A stretch of DNA of 10,042 bases. It comes from Smithellaceae bacterium (lineage in GTDB: Bacteria > Desulfobacterota > Syntrophia > Syntrophales > Smithellaceae). Position numbers and translations under genes: made by a program. This document shows positions 1 to 5,368 of the stretch, piece by piece. The stretch's first letter is position 1, and every line of letters begins with the position of its first letter. The stretch is taken from NCBI GenBank assembly GCA_028704195.1, contig JAQVLL010000011.1, positions 5,015 to 15,056 on the forward strand, in the 5' to 3' direction. The notes under the pieces are model-generated. The model had not been told where the DNA came from. It ran no database searches and saw only the letters and a program-made list of their open reading frames with translations.

Positions 1-23
1 CCGCTCGGGGAGCAGTCCCTACA
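1..23 (-). repeat. REP-like hairpin a, GTAG foot
   Basis: Read on the minus strand it is TGTAGGG, then the stem ACTGCTC, loop CCC and GAGCGG; the final T of the stem lies just outside the window. The GTAG foot is at 19-22. One U-G wobble closes the stem on this strand, whereas the plus strand would have a C-A mismatch, so the minus strand is the better-paired orientation. Confidence 0.7.
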
Positions 24-58
24 ATCTCCATATCCGGCGCTCCGTAATACCTCTTCGG

Positions 59-82
59 ATTGCTCGGGGAGCAATCCCTACA
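59..82 (-). repeat. REP-like hairpin b, GTAG foot
   Basis: Perfect 7-bp stem: ATTGCTC at 59-65, loop GGG at 66-68, GAGCAAT at 69-75, followed by CCCTACA, which is TGTAGGG on the minus strand with GTAG at 78-81. It differs from hairpin a in the stem bases, but pairing is kept. Confidence 0.75.
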
Positions 83-223
83 ATTACCACCTCCGGCGTT
101 TCACGCCACCTCCGCCGGCGGAGGACAAAAATGATGCGCTTCGCTTGTCCGGAACGCGTGACCTTCAGGTTATGACGTAAATTCAATTGCGACAAAGTCT
201 CTTGGAGGGACACAGGGGGGTAA

Positions 224-250
224 TGTAGGGCGTGTTTGCCAAACACGCCG
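224..250 (+). repeat. REP-like hairpin c, inverted orientation
   Basis: TGTAGGG at 224-230 leads into a perfect 9-bp stem: GGCGTGTTT at 229-237, loop GCC at 238-240, AAACACGCC at 241-249. The stem sequence is unrelated to hairpins a and b, but the TGTAGGG foot and overall form are the same, and the orientation is opposite. Together with hairpin d it makes a head-to-head pair bounded by TGTAGGG (224) and CCCTACA (280), like a BIME. Confidence 0.75.
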
Positions 251-256
251 CTTCGG

Positions 257-280
257 ACCGCTCGGGGAGCAGTCCCTACA
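257..280 (-). repeat. REP-like hairpin d, GTAG foot
   Basis: Copy of hairpin a inside the second 127-bp repeat: ACCGCTC at 257-263, loop at 264-266, GAGCAGT at 267-273, then CCCTACA at 274-280. On the minus strand the stem closes with one U-G wobble. Confidence 0.7.
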
Positions 281-384
281 ATCTCCATATCCGGCGCTCC
301 GTAATACCTCTTCGGATTGCTCGGGGAGCAATCCCTACAATTACCACCTCCGGCGTTTCACGCCACCTCCGCCGGCGGAGGACA
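258..384. repeat. 127-bp direct repeat, copy 2
   Basis: Exact second copy of bases 1-127. It is preceded by the inverted-orientation hairpin at 224-250 and followed by unrelated sequence from 385. The 16-bp GC palindrome lies here at 366-381. The two copies are separated by 130 bp that are not repeated. Confidence 0.95.
316..339 (-). repeat. REP-like hairpin e, GTAG foot
   Basis: Copy of hairpin b inside the second 127-bp repeat: ATTGCTC at 316-322, loop GGG, GAGCAAT at 326-332, then CCCTACA. Confidence 0.7.
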
Positions 385-496
385 GGAAATGGATCTGTTC
401 CTTTTTCCTTGATCCTTGCGCCTTGAACCTTAACCCTCCGGTCGCTGAGCCTGTCGAAGCGTCCCTTGCCCTTTCAGACAAACACCTATCCCTTCC

Positions 497-514
497 GGAG
501 AGCAATCGCTCTCC
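497..514. repeat. Short perfect hairpin downstream of yajD
   Basis: GGAGAGC (497-503), loop AATC, GCTCTCC (508-514). It lies about 30 bases past the yajD stop on the minus strand, where it could help end transcription or protect the 3' end. No T-run follows on either strand, so I do not call it an intrinsic terminator. Confidence 0.5.
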
Positions 515-542
515 ATCATCCTGAGCAGAATGTGAATGGATG

Positions 543-1004
543 TTATTTCTTTTTTTGCAGGGCCTGCATTAATTTTTGCGCCAGCAAGCCGGATGTCTCC
601 GACACCGACGATGATGGTTCACCATAAACCAGGCTGACTTCCCGGCTCGACGCGTTTTCTCCCAGATAACCGGCCAGCACTTCACGGCTGTGGACGTCTT
701 CGTGGCAATAGGTACAGAGGTTTTCCCAGTTGCTGCCGTCGGGAGGATTATTATGGTGGTTGCCGTCTTTGTGATGAACGGTCAACAGCTGCCGGTTCAC
801 GCCCGAAAACTCGCGACCGCAACGTGCGCAGACCAGCCCGTGAATGCTCAAAGATTTTTCGCGGTAGTCCTCGCCGCCAGGTGCCTTGGCGGCTTTTTTC
901 ATTTCCCGCACGGTGTCTTCAACCGTTTTCTGCCCCCCGGAGGACGGAGGCTTTTTCGAGACGGCGACACGACCCCACTTGTTGGAAAACGTCATCTTCG
1001 CCAT
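543..1004 (-). CDS. yajD: YajD-family HNH nuclease
   Basis: A 153-residue protein with the HNH (beta-beta-alpha metal) fold seen in E. coli YajD, a family of unproven cellular role presumed to cut nucleic acid. Visible are a zinc-knuckle pair C59-x2-C62 (VCARCGREF), then TVHHKDGNHHNNP with H77-H78 and N85, the stretch DGSNWENLC found in YajD, and the second pair C97-x2-C100 followed by H101 and H105. The N-terminal 45 residues are basic and low in order. The C-terminal 45 residues are Ser/Glu-rich and end in KKK, longer than I recall for E. coli YajD. It starts 6 bases after the DUF948 gene stops, so it is probably co-transcribed with it; an AAGAGGT-like ribosome site overlaps the end of that gene. 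In E. coli, yajD sits just after secF; here it is about 8 kb from secD and on the opposite strand. Confidence 0.9.
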   Translation of the reverse strand: MAKMTFSNKWGRVAVSKKPPSSGGQKTVEDTVREMKKAAKAPGGEDYREKSLSIHGLVCARCGREFSGVNRQLLTVHHKDGNHHNNPPDGSNWENLCTYCHEDVHSREVLAGYLGENASSREVSLVYGEPSSSVSETSGLLAQKLMQALQKKK

Positions 1005-1010
1005 TTCGTT

Positions 1011-1406
1011 CTAAACCTCTTCTTTACCCGAGAGCACCCTGAAAAAAGCGCTCGCCCCTTTGAGCACGGGAATAAACGCCGATATTTTTCGAACCAATGA
1101 AGACTGCAGGGCAAGCGGCGCCACCATTTCTATCTTGGATACCGCTTCATTCATCATGAGATTAATCCGGCTGCTTGTTAAGGCGTAACTCTGAACCTGA
1201 GCATTGATAGCCGTTGTCGATTGATTAATATTGGTTGAAATCTCTTCCATGTTTTTCAAGATCAACGGCAGCCGCTCGTTCAACGTCTGCAGGGTGATAT
1301 TGATGTCGTTTACCGCCTGCCTGAGTTTCAGCAGGACCGGTATACAAAATAATACCAGCAGCAGTACGGCAATCCCGATGATGATCAAACTAATTTCCAG
1401 ATACAT
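1011..1406 (-). CDS. DUF948 (YtxG-like) membrane-anchored coiled-coil protein
   Basis: A 131-residue protein with one N-terminal membrane helix at about residues 4-27 (LIIIGIAVLLLVLFCIPVLL), followed by a long helical, Asn/Gln/Leu-rich segment (about 30-95) likely to form a coiled coil, and a hydrophobic-amphipathic end. This layout matches the DUF948 family, which includes B. subtilis general stress protein YtxG. Its role is unknown, presumably envelope-associated. A GGGGGAAG ribosome site lies 5 bases before the ATG. It follows the YtxH-like gene by 65 bases and precedes yajD by 6 bases, so the three look like one operon. The family call rests on architecture plus the YtxH neighbour, the pairing seen in Firmicutes; sequence identity to YtxG is not obvious by eye. 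Confidence 0.75.
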   Translation of the reverse strand: MYLEISLIIIGIAVLLLVLFCIPVLLKLRQAVNDINITLQTLNERLPLILKNMEEISTNINQSTTAINAQVQSYALTSSRINLMMNEAVSKIEMVAPLALQSSLVRKISAFIPVLKGASAFFRVLSGKEEV

Positions 1407-1471
1407 AATTCTTCCCCCTGAAATTTCATCCTTTATCCGTGAAATTTCTCTGACGGCATCCGGTTCTACGA

Positions 1472-1855
1472 TTAAACCATCGGTTTTTCCTTTTCTTCCC
1501 GATAAGCTTCCTTTCCGGCATCAATCGCTTTTTTTAAGCGGCTTTTACTTTCCGCCAGTGTCTCGGCACCCTGATGAGCAAGACCGCTCACTTTTCCTTC
1601 CAGTTCTTCCACTTTTTCTTTTGCAACGCTCTCGGCTTCTTTCAGCCGCCTGGTTGCCGCTTCATAAGCCGCTTTACTTTTTTCGGCGGCTTTTTCATAT
1701 TCCGCTTTTGCTTTAACCAGAAGTTCGTCTGCTTTATCGGCAATATCCTGACGGGTTTCTTTTCCACTTTTCGGAGCGAACAAAAGGCCGATGGCCGCGC
1801 CAATCAGACCACCGATTACCACGCCCTTTACCAAATCCCATTCTTTTTCCGCCAT
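1472..1855 (-). CDS. YtxH-family protein
   Basis: A 127-residue protein beginning MAEKEWDLVKG. The N-terminal third carries the YtxH signature: a Gly/Ala-rich single hydrophobic segment GVVIGGLIGAAIGLLFAPKSGKETR (residues about 11-35), with the characteristic LFAPKSG motif just after it. The rest is highly charged Ala/Lys/Glu helix, probably a coiled coil on one face of the membrane. Members are small general-stress or envelope proteins of unknown mechanism. I chose the ATG at 1853-1855 because AGGAGGT (minus strand, 1861-1867) sits 5 bases before it; the open frame extends 21 codons further up, but that part would cross the promoter and has no ribosome site. It is the first gene of the operon that continues into the DUF948 gene and yajD. 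Confidence 0.87.
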   Translation of the reverse strand: MAEKEWDLVKGVVIGGLIGAAIGLLFAPKSGKETRQDIADKADELLVKAKAEYEKAAEKSKAAYEAATRRLKEAESVAKEKVEELEGKVSGLAHQGAETLAESKSRLKKAIDAGKEAYREEKEKPMV

Positions 1856-1860
1856 AAGGC

Positions 1861-1867
1861 ACCTCCT
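1861..1867 (-). promoter_or_regulatory. Ribosome binding site fixing the ytxH-like start
   Basis: A perfect AGGAGGT on the minus strand, 5 bases before the ATG at 1855. It decides between this start and the longer upstream reading frame. Confidence 0.85.
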
Positions 1868-1879
1868 GTTTTTTTTATA

Positions 1880-1908
1880 TTTATAACATATTTTGAGATA
1901 ATTAACCA
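1880..1908 (-). promoter_or_regulatory. Possible sigma-70 promoter for the ytxH operon
   Basis: On the minus strand, TATAAA (1880-1885) is a good -10 box. A weak -35 candidate, TGGTTA (1903-1908), lies 17 bases upstream. The surrounding DNA is very A/T-rich, so the -10 could be chance. It sits just after the terminator of the lipoprotein gene, where a new promoter would be expected. Confidence 0.4.
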
Positions 1909-1914
1909 TTAAAG

Positions 1915-1960
1915 ACAAAAAAACCGGGCAACCTATGCGTATAGCAAAGATTGCCCGGTT
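1915..1960 (-). terminator. Intrinsic terminator of the lipoprotein gene
   Basis: A perfect 10-bp stem, AACCGGGCAA (1922-1931) with TTGCCCGGTT (1951-1960), enclosing a 19-base loop. On the minus strand the stem is followed directly by a run of seven T (1917-1923). The stem starts 26 bases past the lipoprotein stop codon. On the plus strand no T-run follows, so it works in one direction only and separates the lipoprotein gene from the ytxH operon. Confidence 0.9.
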
Positions 1961-1986
1961 CTATAATCCTGCAATTGATTATGTTT

Positions 1987-2253
1987 TTATTGTGCTGCCG
2001 GTGCTGCTGCTTCAGGAGCCACAGGGGCTGCTTCAGGAGCTACAGGGGCTGCTTCGGGTGCCGCCGGTGCTGCTGCTTCAGGGGCCGCAGGGGCTGCCGG
2101 TGCCGCAGGAGCTGCTGCTTCAGGAGCCGCAGGAGCTGCCGGTGCTTCCACTGTCGTCGCTTCTTCCTTCGGGGCCTGCTTGCAGCCTACTGCCGCGATT
2201 GATAAAGAAGCCAATAAAAGCACGCTAACAAAAATGGCCAATACCTTCTTCAT
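1987..2253 (-). CDS. Small Ala/Pro-rich lipoprotein
   Basis: An 88-residue secreted lipoprotein. Residues 1-23 form a signal peptide with a KK n-region and the hydrophobic core VLAIFVSVLLLASLSIA, ending in a lipobox A21-V-G-C24, so C24 should be lipidated by signal peptidase II. A short charged piece KQAPKEEATTVE follows. The rest is low-complexity Ala/Pro/Glu with APAAPE and PEAAPVA units, an extended stalk-like segment with no catalytic residues. The start was chosen for the strong GGAGG 10 bases upstream; the open frame runs 34 codons further up but without such a site. It is a single-gene unit with its own promoter and terminator. I recognise no family; a periplasmic spacer or envelope-bridging role is only a guess. 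Confidence 0.85.
   Translation of the reverse strand: MKKVLAIFVSVLLLASLSIAAVGCKQAPKEEATTVEAPAAPAAPEAAAPAAPAAPAAPEAAAPAAPEAAPVAPEAAPVAPEAAAPAAQ
1990..2150. repeat. Degenerate 21-bp coding repeats in the lipoprotein gene
   Basis: On the plus strand, units close to GCTGCTTCAGGAGCYACAGGG recur with few changes at the start (about 2005-2070) and then decay, with GCTGCTGCTTCAGG recurring further right. In protein they give 7-residue PEAAPVA-type units. Such tandem coding repeats often change copy number by slippage. Confidence 0.65.
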
Positions 2254-2279
2254 TAGACAAATCCTCCTTTCAAAAATTT

Positions 2280-2297
2280 TAGTGTGTAAGCACACTA
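2280..2297. promoter_or_regulatory. Palindrome in the lipoprotein gene leader
   Basis: TAGTGTG (2280-2286), TAAG, CACACTA (2291-2297): perfect 7-bp arms around 4 bases. It lies just downstream of the predicted minus-strand transcription start (around 2306), 27 bases before the lipoprotein start codon. It could be a repressor operator or a leader hairpin. Confidence 0.45.
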
Positions 2298-2312
2298 CCA
2301 TTACGATGCGTG

Positions 2313-2340
2313 ACAATACGCCTTTTTTTTGCCTTGTCAA
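2313..2340 (-). promoter_or_regulatory. Sigma-70-type promoter of the lipoprotein gene
   Basis: On the minus strand, a perfect -35 TTGACA (2335-2340), a 16-base spacer and -10 TATTGT (2313-2318, four of six consensus bases). The expected transcript start is near 2306, giving a leader of about 50 bases. Confidence 0.65.
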
Positions 2341-2362
2341 GAGATATTTAAACATATATAAG
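2334..2362 (+). promoter_or_regulatory. Sigma-70-type promoter of the hydantoinase operon
   Basis: TTGTCA (2334-2339, five of six), a 17-base spacer, then TATAAG (2357-2362, five of six). The expected start is near 2369, about 23 bases before the ATG. Its -35 box occupies nearly the same bases as the -35 of the divergent lipoprotein promoter. Confidence 0.6.
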
Positions 2363-2391
2363 TAGCAAAATTGACATTAAAGGACGCTCCA

Positions 2392-4053
2392 ATGATACTT
2401 GGTATTGACGTTGGCGGGACTCACACAGATGCGGTTCTGGTTCAGGATTTGCAAGTGATCAGTAAAACCAAGGTTCTCACGAATCAAACGAATATTATGT
2501 CCTCTCTTCTGGAAGCAGCCGAAAAGCTGATAAAAGGAAATAATATCAATGATATCCATAGGATTGTTTTGAGCACCACCATCTCGACCAACGCGATTGT
2601 CCAGAATAAGACCAGTCGCGTGGCAATGGTTTTGCTAAGCGGGCCGGGTTTATCCCCCGCGACGCTGAACCTGGGGAAAGATGTTTATTTTGCCAGGGGC
2701 TATGTCAATCACCGCGGCATCCCCGTCAAAAATGTAAATAGCCGGGAAATCGCCGATATCAGCAGTGAAATAGACCAGAACCAGATTCATTACATTGGAG
2801 TAGTGGGCAAATTCTCTTCACGGAACCCACAACAGGAACTCGATGCGGCTGAATTGCTTGACAATGATTCCAGAAATATTTCTCTGGGACATACGCTGTC
2901 CGGACAACTGAATTTTCCCCGCCGCATCTCCACAACGTATCTCAACGCGGCTATTCACGAAATTTATCATGGATTTGTGCAGGATGTGCAGAAATTTATC
3001 CAAAAGCTCGGTCTGAATATCCCTGTCTATATTCTGAAAGCGGACGGCGGGACCATCCTGATTGATCAATCCCTGAACTGCCCTGTCCAGACCATTCACT
3101 CGGGACCCGCAGCCGGCATCATGGGCGTCCTGGCGACGGCACGCATGAAAGAAGATGCTGTGGCTCTGGATATCGGCGGCACCACGACGGACATCTCCGT
3201 TTTTGCCGATGGTGTTCCCCTTCTCGAGCCATCCGGCGTGGAAATTAACGGACGAAAGACACTGATTCGCGGTCTATACACAAAATCCATCGGCGTGGGC
3301 GGAGACAGTGTCATCAGAATAGAGAACGGCGAAATTTTCATCGGACCGCACCGCAAAGGGCCTGCTGCCGCACTGGACGGACCATTCCCCACCCCCACGG
3401 ACGCCATGATTGTGGAAGGAATTGTTTCTTTCGGCGACAGCGGGAAAGCCCGGGAGGCCATTGCGCTTATCGCGAAAAAACTTCAACTGAGCATTGAGGA
3501 GGCGGCGCGCGCCATCATCGATAAAATGGCCGCCATCATCTCGGATCAGATCCGGCAAATCCTTGCCCAGATCAACAATAAACCGGTTTATACGATCCAC
3601 GAACTTCTGGAGGGGAAAATTATTCAGCCGAAGATTCTTTATGTCGCCGGCGGGCCCGCCGCCATCGCTCCCTTTATCGCCCAAAATCTGGGCTACCCCT
3701 ATTCGATACCGGAACATTCCGAAGTGTCCAATGCCCTGGGTGTGGCTCTTGCCAGAACCACCGCTGAAATCACAATCCTCGCGGACACAGAAAGAAAAGA
3801 ACTCATTCTCTGCGAAGAGGGACACGTAGAAAGCATCCCCCGCAATTTTTCTCTGGCGGACGCCATTGAAACCGGCAAAAAAATCCTGCGGGAAAAAGCT
3901 GTATGCATGGGAGCCAGGCCGGAAGACATCATCATGGAAGTAACCGAATCGCAGCAGTTTAACATGATTCGAGACTTTTACACGACGGGGAAAAATATCC
4001 GTGTTAAGGTTCAGATCAAACCCGGACTGATTTCTTCCGGCAAGGAAAGGTAA
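2392..4053 (+). CDS. Hydantoinase/oxoprolinase-family (HyuA-like) ATPase
   Basis: A 553-residue protein of the hydantoinase A / 5-oxoprolinase superfamily. Known members open cyclic amides such as hydantoin or 5-oxoproline using ATP on an actin/Hsp70-like fold. Seen in order: phosphate-1 loop GIDVGGTHTD (residues 4-13), STTISTNAI (61-69), HSGPAAG (236-242), phosphate-2 loop DIGGTTTD (260-267), SIGVGGDS (299-306), and the adenosine loop VAGGPA (418-423). It is shorter than full oxoprolinases and there is no HyuB-like partner next to it, so the substrate cannot be inferred. I chose ATG 2392 because AAGGA ends 7 bases before it and the family starts right at the phosphate loop; an in-frame TTG at 2371 is possible. 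It heads an operon, with the deacetylase-like gene starting 4 bases after its stop. Confidence 0.92.
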   Translation: MILGIDVGGTHTDAVLVQDLQVISKTKVLTNQTNIMSSLLEAAEKLIKGNNINDIHRIVLSTTISTNAIVQNKTSRVAMVLLSGPGLSPATLNLGKDVYFARGYVNHRGIPVKNVNSREIADISSEIDQNQIHYIGVVGKFSSRNPQQELDAAELLDNDSRNISLGHTLSGQLNFPRRISTTYLNAAIHEIYHGFVQDVQKFIQKLGLNIPVYILKADGGTILIDQSLNCPVQTIHSGPAAGIMGVLATARMKEDAVALDIGGTTTDISVFADGVPLLEPSGVEINGRKTLIRGLYTKSIGVGGDSVIRIENGEIFIGPHRKGPAAALDGPFPTPTDAMIVEGIVSFGDSGKAREAIALIAKKLQLSIEEAARAIIDKMAAIISDQIRQILAQINNKPVYTIHELLEGKIIQPKILYVAGGPAAIAPFIAQNLGYPYSIPEHSEVSNALGVALARTTAEITILADTERKELILCEEGHVESIPRNFSLADAIETGKKILREKAVCMGARPEDIIMEVTESQQFNMIRDFYTTGKNIRVKVQIKPGLISSGKER

Positions 4054-4057
4054 AAAC

Positions 4058-5368
4058 ATGCCCGCAAAAGAAAAGAAAACAGGTCTCATATTTTTCCCGG
4101 CATTTGACTGGGCCATCTCCCCCAATCACCCCGAACGGGAGGAAAGGCTGCTTTATACACAGGATCAGGTTTTCGAGGAAGGCCTGCTGGATTTCCCGAA
4201 TATTCTGGAATACAAACCGGGCCTAGCCACTTACGCTGATATCAACCGCTGCCATATTTGTGTTCCCAACCCACAAAACCTGACAACGAATTCCCATCTC
4301 ATTTCCGCCGGGGGCGCAATCACCGCCGCACAGAAAGTTTTGAGCGGCGAAGTCGACAACGCCTTTGCTCTGGTGAGGCCGCCGGGCCATCATTCCATGC
4401 TGGTCGCCCACGGCGCACGCGGTTTCTGCAACATTAACATCGAAGCCGTGATGATTGAATATATCCGGCATACCTTCGACATCAGGCGGATTGCCGTCGT
4501 GGACACGGATTGCCATCACGGCGACGGAACACAGGATATCTACTGGAACGATCCGGATGTCCTGTGCATCTCCATGCATCAGGACGGTCGAACGCTTTAC
4601 CCCGGAACAGGCTTCATTGATGATTTCGGCGGCCCCAATGCGCTGGGAGCAACCATTAACATTCCCCTGCCTCCGCGCACGTCGGATGAGGGTTTCCTGT
4701 TTGTCCTTGAAAACGCCATTCTTCCGATGCTGGATGAATTCAAGCCGGAAATCATCATTAACTCGGCAGGACAGGACAATCACTACAGTGACCCGATCAC
4801 GAATATGAATTTCAGCGCCCAGGGCTACGCGCTTTTAAATGAAAAACTCTCTCCTGATATTGCAGTACTGGAAGGTGGATACTCTATTGAAAAAGCCCTC
4901 CCGTATGTCAATGTCGGCATCATCCTCGCAATGGCCGGACTGGACTACAGCCAGGTGAGGGAGCCGGATTACGACGCCCGGCAAATCCGCCAGACGCCGG
5001 AAGTCACCAGGCTCATTGAGAACGAAGTGAAGAATCTGATGACCCTGTGGAAGAAAAAGAAAAATCTGAAAAAACAGATCACCGGATCCGCCGCGTATAT
5101 CCGCCGCGAAAAAAATATTTATTATGATACCGATGACATTACGGAAAGGCAGATCGAAACTGTGCGCGTATGCAACGACTGCGGCGGGGTGGTCATGATT
5201 GAATCGGCGGCAGACACCGGCAAGAAGATCTACGCCGTGATCCTGCCCAACTCCTGCTGTCCGGAATGCCGTGAAAACGGGGAGGCTTTCTTCAACCGTA
5301 TCAACGGATCACAATATAACCACGTTTATTTTCAGGACCGGCAAAAAGACGTCTTCATCGTAAAATGA
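4058..5368 (+). CDS. Histone-deacetylase-like zinc amidohydrolase with Cys4 tail
   Basis: A 436-residue member of the arginase/deacetylase fold (bacterial relatives: AcuC, acetylpolyamine amidohydrolase, HDAC-like amidohydrolase). It should remove acetyl or similar acyl groups from an amine. The catalytic set is complete: HPER (24-27), tandem His in RPPGHH (111-112), GFCN (122-125), zinc ligands D151 and H153 in DTDCHHGDG, the third ligand D240 in SAGQD, and the transition-state Tyr in EGGY (275). The catalytic domain ends near residue 300. A further 135 residues hold a basic linker (WKKKKNLKKQ, 331-340) and a likely zinc ribbon, C372-x2-C375 and C401-x2-C404, with an extra C400. That tail is unusual for the family as I know it. 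AAAGG lies 7 bases before the ATG. The stop overlaps the MazG start (ATGA), so the genes are translationally coupled. Confidence 0.94.
   Translation: MPAKEKKTGLIFFPAFDWAISPNHPEREERLLYTQDQVFEEGLLDFPNILEYKPGLATYADINRCHICVPNPQNLTTNSHLISAGGAITAAQKVLSGEVDNAFALVRPPGHHSMLVAHGARGFCNINIEAVMIEYIRHTFDIRRIAVVDTDCHHGDGTQDIYWNDPDVLCISMHQDGRTLYPGTGFIDDFGGPNALGATINIPLPPRTSDEGFLFVLENAILPMLDEFKPEIIINSAGQDNHYSDPITNMNFSAQGYALLNEKLSPDIAVLEGGYSIEKALPYVNVGIILAMAGLDYSQVREPDYDARQIRQTPEVTRLIENEVKNLMTLWKKKKNLKKQITGSAAYIRREKNIYYDTDDITERQIETVRVCNDCGGVVMIESAADTGKKIYAVILPNSCCPECRENGEAFFNRINGSQYNHVYFQDRQKDVFIVK

Larger units (their letters stand above)
1..127. repeat. 127-bp direct repeat, copy 1
   Basis: Bases 1-127 are identical to 258-384, an offset of 257, and diverge immediately afterwards at base 128 versus 385. 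Copy 1 touches the window edge, so the true repeat could be longer to the left. Each copy contains two GTAG-footed hairpins, a small hairpin (95-107 in this copy: GGCGT, loop TTC, ACGCC) and the perfect 16-bp palindrome CCTCCGCCGGCGGAGG (109-124). Full identity in non-coding DNA suggests a recent duplication or gene conversion. Confidence 0.95.
1..542. other. Gene-free intergenic region made of repeats
   Basis: No credible gene lies here. The open frames that exist run through the hairpin repeats, lack ribosome binding sites, and encode Arg-rich sequence of no recognisable family. The region holds five GTAG-footed hairpins, a 127-bp exact duplication and 16-bp GC palindromes, listed separately. 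At 400-432 there is a run of CCTTGA/CCTTGC-like steps. At 443-462 lies the sequence CGCTGAGCCTGTCGAAGCG, resembling a short dispersed motif I recall from many environmental genomes. The left edge is cut by the window, so the array may continue upstream. Confidence 0.8.

Noticed and set aside
1..384. Possible CRISPR array
   Set aside because: Repeats are two long identical blocks with internal hairpins, not many short repeats with unique spacers, and there are no cas genes.
19..426. Open frames on both strands in the left intergenic region
   Set aside because: They run through hairpin repeats, encode Arg-rich sequence with no family features and have no ribosome sites.
1922..1960. Terminator working on the plus strand as well
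   Set aside because: The stem is symmetric but only the minus strand has a T-run after it, and no plus-strand gene ends here.
2371..2391. TTG 2371 as start of the HyuA-like protein
   Set aside because: ATG 2392 has AAGGA at good spacing and the family begins at the phosphate loop; also, 2371 would lie within about two bases of the predicted transcript start.
3274..4125. Long open frame on the minus strand (283 codons)
   Set aside because: It lies antisense to the HyuA-like gene, whose ATPase motifs are all present on the plus strand; no motifs or ribosome site support the antisense frame.
4223..4783. Minus-strand open frame of 186 codons
   Set aside because: It is antisense to the catalytic core of the deacetylase-like gene; no recognisable domain.
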